Below, in pieces: positions 58,764-64,000 of a stretch of 64,000 nucleotides of DNA. The DNA is taken from positions 372,001-436,000 of the forward strand of contig NZ_JAOTJC010000007.1 of assembly GCF_025628895.1 (NCBI RefSeq), given 5' to 3'. Position 1 is the first letter of the stretch. Each line of letters opens with the position of its first letter. The DNA is from Alteromonas salexigens (GTDB taxonomy: Bacteria; Pseudomonadota; Gammaproteobacteria; Enterobacterales; Alteromonadaceae). Made by a program: the position numbers and the translations under genes. The notes below the pieces were generated by a model. The model had not been told where the DNA came from and made no database searches. It worked only from the letters and a program-made list of their open reading frames with translations.

Positions 58764-59531
58764 CTATTTGTTCTTACTTTCAGAAAGTAATTTAGCTTCT
58801 TTTAAAAAGGCATAATGGGCATTTAATATCGACAAAATAAATCCTCTTACTCCGAATGTGAAATGCCTTTGCAATAAGTACTTGCGCCAGAACTCGATTG
58901 CACAAATTAGCGAGAGCTTAATGAGTGACCCTCGTTTGCCCCGTTGATATTTTTCTTTCGCTTTTAATGAAGAATAATGATTAAACTTCAGGACTAAGGT
59001 AGCAATATCATTATAACCGTAATGGTCAAAACTCGCTTTTACATGAATCTCCCGACCATCCACCCTTGCTGATTCATGTACCTTTTGGGTGGTATCAAAC
59101 TTCGCTTTTGCACGGCGATATAATCTGACATTGTTAGGTTTTTTCATCCACTTAGGGGGCATCTTCCCCAGAAATAGATCATTACGATTGAACCTGACGG
59201 CATCCACGTTGGCGTCTTTTATCACCTCAGCAATTGCTTTAAACATTTCAGCAGTTACTACTTCATCGGCATCAAGATTTAGTACCCAGTCGTTTTTACA
59301 CTGTTCCATTGCCCACTGCTTTTGTGCAGCGAAACCAAGCCAGGTTTGATGAAATACTTTTGCACCATGCTGTCTGGCGATAGCAGGCGTGTCATCTGTG
59401 CTACCTGAGTCAACCACTACCACTTCATCAAAATGCGTCAGACTTCTCATTAAACGAGTGATATTAGATTCTTCATTCTGCGCGACAATAAATACACTCA
59501 CCGGAAGTTTTGTTTGTTCGGTGACATTCAT
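58764..59531 (-). CDS. Glycosyltransferase family 2, LPS core type
   Basis: A 255-residue GT2 enzyme similar to the WaaE/KdtX group, which adds a sugar (glucose in known cases) to the LPS inner core. It has VFIVAQNEESNITRLMRSL, VVVDSGSTDDTPAIARQ and LNLDADEVV (DxD). The ATG at 59531 has AGG 6 bases ahead; an adjacent ATG at 59534 is equally possible. Single gene with AT-rich 5' end. Confidence 0.82.
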   Translation of the reverse strand: MNVTEQTKLPVSVFIVAQNEESNITRLMRSLTHFDEVVVVDSGSTDDTPAIARQHGAKVFHQTWLGFAAQKQWAMEQCKNDWVLNLDADEVVTAEMFKAIAEVIKDANVDAVRFNRNDLFLGKMPPKWMKKPNNVRLYRRAKAKFDTTQKVHESARVDGREIHVKASFDHYGYNDIATLVLKFNHYSSLKAKEKYQRGKRGSLIKLSLICAIEFWRKYLLQRHFTFGVRGFILSILNAHYAFLKEAKLLSESKNK

Positions 59532-59674
59532 CATAGACCTCATATCTTACGTGAACCTTCAGCTTGAGGTGATGGCGTTTCGCGCGAAGGAAGTGTTTAT
59601 GAAGCATGGGATGTGATTCGTGTTGACAGGGATTGCCAATCGAATCATATCCCACACGTATGCAAGGCTAAGTT

Positions 59675-61318
59675 TTAACGACCAAAGACATCGCCGAAGA
59701 AGTCGCCTTCATTCCAGCTGGGTTTGTTTTCCTGATTCGCCAGCGTCCAGCCAATCTGCGCATTCACCGTAGTAAAGGTTTCTGCCGCATCCCAGTTAAA
59801 GGGCTGATTCAGATCATCACTGGGCTTGTGATAGTGGGTAGACAGGAACTGCCCAAATACCTTGCTGCCATCCACGCTGGGATCTTTGGATTTCAGGCCT
59901 GGTACCATGAACACCGAAGGAACCCCTTGTTTTACGAAGGCATAGTGATCTGAGCGTGTGAACAGTGCCTGCTCTGGCCACGGATCAGGGCTCAGTTCAA
60001 TATGGGCATTGGCCGCCGCTTTTTCTACCGACGCCTGCAGGTCGCTGTGGTTCGCTCCAAACGCAATTACGTCGGCAAACTCATAAGTTAATATCGGCAT
60101 ATCCAGATTCACGTTGGCGACCATAGATGTGACCGGCACCGTGGGGTTACGGGCGAAATAGTCAGCCCCTAACAGACCTTTTTCCTCACCGGTAACAGCC
60201 ACAAACAAGATTGAACGCTTGGGTTTTTGTTCCATTTCACTGAAGACACGGGCGGTTTCCAGCATGACTGCGGTACCTGAGGCATTGTCCATGGCGCCAT
60301 TATTGATGTTGTCTTTTTTCACGGTTTTGGCAAAACCGATGTGATCAGAGTGGGCAGAAAACACCACGTACTCGTCTTTAAGCTCTGGATCAGACCCTTC
60401 CAGAATACCCACCACATTCGGGCTGGTAATGCGTTCGTGCTGGCTTTTACGCGCCATAGATACAGTGCCATTTAAGGCAAATCCGGCCGGCGACTTATCT
60501 TCTTCCAGCTCGGCATAGACCTCTTCCAGCGAGCGTGGCGCCCCCTCGAATAAGGTTTTGGCTGCCCCTTCGCTCAGGTAGGCGGCGCCTTTCAGCTGAG
60601 GAAAGCGATTTGCCGGTGTGCCGTCTTCATGCAACCAAGCCATGCTGGGAGTATGAATGTAGTTAAGACGGGTTTGGTACGGGCGCACTTTCTCATTTTT
60701 TGGTGTAGTAACCGTAATTACCCCTACCGCACCGCGGTCGGCGGCATATTTACGCTTTTGATAACCAGAGGCAAAGTGCGCACCCTCTTCAGAAGGAAAC
60801 GACGCAGGTTTGCCTGCCAGCATCACCACGACCTTGCCCTCGACATCCAGATCGGTGTAGTCGTTGTGATCAAGTTCATCAGCGACAATCCCGTAGCCCA
60901 CAAACACCATTTCTGCCGACACTGCCGCCTCTTTTGACAGCAGGCTGGGGCCCATCAGGTACTGTTTAGGATAGTTAAGCGTCGTAGTGCCGGCATCGGT
61001 AGTAATGGAAAACGAGGGTGACTCCTGCACCAGCGTCGCTTTACGAAAAGCAACCTGTTGCATGTAGCCGTCAGTCCCGGCGGGCGTTAATCCGTATTTC
61101 GCAAATTCAGTGGCTATGTACAGGGACGCAATGTCATGCCCCCGGGAGCCGGTATCCCGCCCTTCCAGTAAGTCGTCTGCCAGGAAAAACAGGTGCGACT
61201 TAATGCGCTGGGTATCAGGCTTAAACTGGGTACTTGACGCACCCTCATTATGTGCAGTGGCTGTCAGACTCAATGCGGTCAACAGGCCACCCAGTAAGGC
61301 TTTTTTTATCATAATCAT
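59675..61318 (-). CDS. M28 family zinc peptidase, secreted
   Basis: A 547-residue peptidase. Signal peptide about 1-22 (ending TATAHN). A PA-domain insert (about 120-260) precedes the catalytic region. Zinc ligands are visible: FSAHSDHIGF, GAMDNASGTAVML, the catalytic VTGEEKGLLG, NLDMP and SDHYAF. It is an aminopeptidase-type enzyme of the periplasm or surface. Codon use is normal. Start at the ATG at 61318 or 61312. Confidence 0.9.
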   Translation of the reverse strand: MIMIKKALLGGLLTALSLTATAHNEGASSTQFKPDTQRIKSHLFFLADDLLEGRDTGSRGHDIASLYIATEFAKYGLTPAGTDGYMQQVAFRKATLVQESPSFSITTDAGTTTLNYPKQYLMGPSLLSKEAAVSAEMVFVGYGIVADELDHNDYTDLDVEGKVVVMLAGKPASFPSEEGAHFASGYQKRKYAADRGAVGVITVTTPKNEKVRPYQTRLNYIHTPSMAWLHEDGTPANRFPQLKGAAYLSEGAAKTLFEGAPRSLEEVYAELEEDKSPAGFALNGTVSMARKSQHERITSPNVVGILEGSDPELKDEYVVFSAHSDHIGFAKTVKKDNINNGAMDNASGTAVMLETARVFSEMEQKPKRSILFVAVTGEEKGLLGADYFARNPTVPVTSMVANVNLDMPILTYEFADVIAFGANHSDLQASVEKAAANAHIELSPDPWPEQALFTRSDHYAFVKQGVPSVFMVPGLKSKDPSVDGSKVFGQFLSTHYHKPSDDLNQPFNWDAAETFTTVNAQIGWTLANQENKPSWNEGDFFGDVFGR

Positions 61319-61636
61319 CTGTTTGGTAATTCATCCGGCATGCATGTTAACGCAGCTGGTCAGATTAGCCAATTTGGCATCACCGGCTTTGCGTTATATG
61401 GCTTGACCGCGGGATAAGTTACGCCAGGCGCAGGGGTAGGCCTCTGTGCAAGGCAGCCTTACTTTATTAGCATGTGCAAACTGAATGTGCATGCTATTTT
61501 TACTGACAGTGCTGATGCGCTGTCTATGGCTACTCAGAACCTACTCTCACCTTTGCAGAACACCGCACATTCGGGGTAATATTTGGCGTCTGCCTGCCAG
61601 TTGTAGCAGGGGGTCAGCAGTGAGGAAAGTCATTTC
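61319..61636. other. Intergenic region with possible small RNA
   Basis: About 320 bases between the divergent peptidase and DUF1820 genes. It holds the orphan plus-strand terminator (61468-61501). A weak -35/-10 pair (TTGGCA near 61373, TATATG near 61394, spaced about 15) would start a transcript of roughly 100 bases ending there. No coding frame is seen. Confidence 0.35.
61468..61501 (+). terminator. Orphan plus-strand terminator
   Basis: TAGCATGTGCA (61468-61478) pairs with TGTGCATGCTA (61486-61496) over 11 positions (two G-U wobbles), loop AACTGAA, followed by TTTTT. It points on the plus strand, but no plus-strand gene lies upstream between 61319 and here. It may end a small RNA or a short leader. 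Confidence 0.5.
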
Positions 61637-61966
61637 ATGAGTAACAAACCCGAGCCTATTTATCGTGTGCAGTTTGTCAGTAATGGCGAGCGCTATGAGT
61701 TGTATGTACGCGAGTTGTCACAAGGCAGTCTGTTCGGTTTTATCGAAATTGGTGATTTCGTTTGGGACACCCACACCAGCGTCGTGGTCGATCCGAGCCA
61801 CGAAAAATTAAAAGATGAGTTTGCTGATGTCACCAGTACCTATGTGCCAATGCACAATGTGTTGCGAATTGACGCGGTAAAGCGACAAGGAACCGCCAAA
61901 ATCAGTCAGGTGTCTGATAAAGTAACCGCGTTCCCTAACCCTATTTACACACCAAAAAAAGAATAA
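61637..61966 (+). CDS. DUF1820 family protein
   Basis: A 109-residue DUF1820 protein. The pattern PIYRVQFVSNGERYELYVREL, then GSLFGFIEIGDFVWD and YVPMHNVLRIDAV is typical. Cytosolic, no membrane helix. AGGAAAG lies upstream of the ATG. The function of the family is unknown. It is 34 bases before the DUF885 gene. Confidence 0.85.
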   Translation: MSNKPEPIYRVQFVSNGERYELYVRELSQGSLFGFIEIGDFVWDTHTSVVVDPSHEKLKDEFADVTSTYVPMHNVLRIDAVKRQGTAKISQVSDKVTAFPNPIYTPKKE

Positions 61967-62000
61967 TACGCCCACTGCGGGACGTATTGCCGGAGACATT

Positions 62001-63779
62001 ATGGTTAAGCGCACCCCTTTAACCCAGCTACTGGCGGTGGTCATGCTGCTGGCGACTGTTTCATTTAACAGTCAGGCCGCATCACCTTCTAACCAGAAAC
62101 TGCATGCCCTGCTGGACGAAATCTGGCAGTATGAACTCAGTATTTCTCCCATTATGGCCAGCCGCGAAGGTGAACCAGGTTACAACGACCAGCTGCCAGA
62201 TATTTCACCATCAGCATTAGCCCGCCAGCACCAACAATGGCAACAATTTGCAGAGAAACTACAGGCCATTGATGCAGCCTCACTTTCAAAAGAAGACCGT
62301 ATCTCGCTGTTGATGCAGCAGTATCGCATTAATAATTATATCGACGAATACCGCTTTGAAGCCCATCTGGTACCGATTACTTCAGAGTATGGTTTTCACA
62401 GCGCAATGAGTGCACTCCCTAACAGCGTGATGTTCAGAACCGCCCAGGATTACCGGGACTACCTTAGCCGGCTAAGTGCTTTAAAGGAGTACTTCGGCCA
62501 GCAAATAAGCTACATGCGCACCGGTCTTAAAAAGGGCTATAGCCAACCCAAAGTTGTGCTTCAGGGGTTTGAAGACTCTGTACTGCCATTCATTGTAGAA
62601 AAGCCCACTGAGAGTCAGTTTTATACCCCTTTCACTAATATGCCTGAGCATATTGATAAGGCCACCCGGGAGGCCCTGACTGAGCGTGCCGGTAAGGTGA
62701 TCATGAATGACGTAGTACCGGCTTATCAGCAGGTTTACGATTTCCTGACCAGCGAATATATTCCGGCTGCCAAAGACACCATTGCCGCCAAAGACTGGCC
62801 GAACGGTGAAGCGCTGTACCGCAACCGGGCAAAACATTACACCACCACTGATATGACCCCCAGAGAAATCCATGAGCTGGGAAAACAAGAGGTGAAGCGT
62901 ATCCGGGCCCAGATGCAGGCTATTGTAGACGAGCTGGAATACGAGGGCAGTATTGATGACTTCATTGAATTTCTGCGTACCGATCCACAGTTCTATGCCA
63001 GCAGTGCAGAAGAATTGTTAAAAGAAGCCTCGTACATTGCCAAACAGATGGATGCTCGCCTGCCCCAATTGTTTGAGCTGTTGCCACGCACGCCTTATGG
63101 TGTTGCGCCGGTGCCGGAAAGCATAGCCCCCAAATACACCACTGGCCGCTATATTCACCCGTCACGGGATGATCAACCCGGTTACTACTGGGTAAATACC
63201 TACGCGCTGGATAAGCGGCCGCTGTATGCGTTGCCTGCCCTGACCCTGCATGAGGCGGTACCCGGACATCACTTACAGATATCGCTGGCGGCTGAACTGT
63301 CCGACTTACCGAAAGTGCGTCAGGATACCTATATCTCAGCATTTGGTGAGGGATGGGGATTGTATTCCGAGTTTCTGGGCATTGAAGTGGGTATGTATGA
63401 AGACCCCTACGATGACTTTGGTCGTTTGAGTTATGAGATGTGGCGGGCTTGCCGGCTGGTTGTCGACACCGGTATGCACATGTTCGGCTGGAGCCGGGAT
63501 GAGGCGCTGGCTTACATGATGAAAAACACCGCCTTGTCTGAGCATAACGTGCGTACTGAAATCGACCGCTATATTTCCTGGCCTGCTCAGGCACTGTCTT
63601 ACAAAATTGGCGAAATTAAAATAAAGGAACTTCGCCAGCTCGCCGAACAGGAGTTAGGGGCCAGCTTTGATGTGCGCAAATTTCACAATGCCGTACTCGC
63701 GCATGGCTCGGTTCCCTTGTATGTTCTGGAAGAAAATATTCATCAGTTCATTGCCTCGCAAAAGGAGACCACACAATGA
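62001..63779 (+). CDS. DUF885 family protein, putative zinc peptidase
   Basis: A 592-residue DUF885 protein with a signal peptide (about 1-26, ending NSQAAS). The family zinc motif HEAVPGHH is at 417-424, with a downstream EGWGLYSE that supplies the likely third ligand. Probably a periplasmic metallopeptidase; substrates are unknown for most members. It overlaps the next gene by 4 bases (ATGA). Confidence 0.85.
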   Translation: MVKRTPLTQLLAVVMLLATVSFNSQAASPSNQKLHALLDEIWQYELSISPIMASREGEPGYNDQLPDISPSALARQHQQWQQFAEKLQAIDAASLSKEDRISLLMQQYRINNYIDEYRFEAHLVPITSEYGFHSAMSALPNSVMFRTAQDYRDYLSRLSALKEYFGQQISYMRTGLKKGYSQPKVVLQGFEDSVLPFIVEKPTESQFYTPFTNMPEHIDKATREALTERAGKVIMNDVVPAYQQVYDFLTSEYIPAAKDTIAAKDWPNGEALYRNRAKHYTTTDMTPREIHELGKQEVKRIRAQMQAIVDELEYEGSIDDFIEFLRTDPQFYASSAEELLKEASYIAKQMDARLPQLFELLPRTPYGVAPVPESIAPKYTTGRYIHPSRDDQPGYYWVNTYALDKRPLYALPALTLHEAVPGHHLQISLAAELSDLPKVRQDTYISAFGEGWGLYSEFLGIEVGMYEDPYDDFGRLSYEMWRACRLVVDTGMHMFGWSRDEALAYMMKNTALSEHNVRTEIDRYISWPAQALSYKIGEIKIKELRQLAEQELGASFDVRKFHNAVLAHGSVPLYVLEENIHQFIASQKETTQ

Positions 63780-64000
63780 TAATCATATTAGGTAGCGTGG
63801 TAGCCGGTCTGGTTATTCTACTGACCTTTCTGATAGTCCGGGGTCAGAATATGCAGCGGGAACTGGCGCTTACCCGCCACTCGGCTAAAACGCATGCCAC
63901 TAAAGTCAGGTATGCCTTTACCAGCCTGGTGGTGGTGACCAATAACTTACAACAAATCTTCATCTCGCGGGTAGAGCGCGCTCACCAGAAGAAATTAATC
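63776..64000 (+). CDS. Membrane-anchored protein, 5' part only
   Basis: The first 75 residues of a protein cut off by the window end. It begins with a hydrophobic helix (MIIILGSVVAGLVILLTFLI) followed by a charged, probably helical cytosolic segment (KTHATKVRYAFTSLVVVTNN). The ATG overlaps the DUF885 stop, so the two are coupled. No family can be named from this part. Confidence 0.55.
   Translation, partial: MIIILGSVVAGLVILLTFLIVRGQNMQRELALTRHSAKTHATKVRYAFTSLVVVTNNLQQIFISRVERAHQKKLI

Overview
The window looks like the chromosome of a marine gammaproteobacterium of the Alteromonadaceae (Alteromonas/Salinimonas-like). The reasons are protein content and gene neighbourhoods (trmH-ridA-spoT-rpoZ-gmk, hemCDXY, ubiCA next to a FliL-like gene, rpmBG-mutM-coaD, radC-coaBC-slmA). 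This is inferred from remembered families; no database search was run.

Layout. 1-3947 (minus): trmH (cut by the window edge), ridA, spoT, rpoZ, gmk, i.e. tRNA modification, (p)ppGpp and nucleotide metabolism. 4091-8945 (plus): an acyl hydrolase, then the heme-linked set hemC-hemD-hemX-hemY. 8984-13424 (minus): an iron operon under a Fur-box-like dyad, with a periplasmic helical protein resembling the periplasmic part of FTR1 permeases, then fbpA, fbpB and fbpC with overlapping ends. 13783-21946: mostly single genes: a ThrE-type exporter, the ycjX-ycjF pair, an AhpD-like protein, an MBL hydrolase, azurin and several unknown ORFs.

22-29 kb is an AT-rich accessory island ending at the 3' end of a tRNA-Arg(CCG) gene. 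It holds an XRE-like unknown gene, an EcoO109I/PmeII-like restriction endonuclease, the frameshifted remains of a second, Eco47II-like endonuclease, and a C5-cytosine methyltransferase with an N-terminal MerR-like helix-turn-helix. Three copies of GTAACCATG precede the methyltransferase. A truncated remnant and a two-gene ParA-type ATPase plus RiboL-PSP-HEPN ribonuclease-like module complete it. No integrase or attachment repeat was found.

29.3-48.7 kb returns to core genome: cytochrome c5, a GAF-GAF-GGDEF-EAL protein with an altered EAL domain, rep, ubiK, ubiA-ubiC, a FliL-like protein, glpG-glpE-tdh-kbl, a three-gene operon (PstS-like periplasmic protein, outer-membrane barrel, GGDEF-EAL protein), LPS core genes, coaD, mutM and rpmG-rpmB. 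In many gammaproteobacteria radC and rpmBG are adjacent. Here they are separated by about 7 kb of surface-polysaccharide genes (49.3-55.9 kb): a CDP-glycerol pathway pair, a glycosyltransferase and a yjbEFGH/gfcABCD-type operon with an internal terminator. The window ends with radC, coaBC, slmA, a glycosyltransferase, an M28 peptidase, a DUF1820 protein, a DUF885 zinc-peptidase-like protein and the start of an unknown membrane protein.

The most interesting parts are the ParA-HEPN pair, the restriction-modification locus with apparent nuclease replacement and repeat operators, and the Fur-linked FTR1-like periplasmic protein attached to an FbpABC importer.
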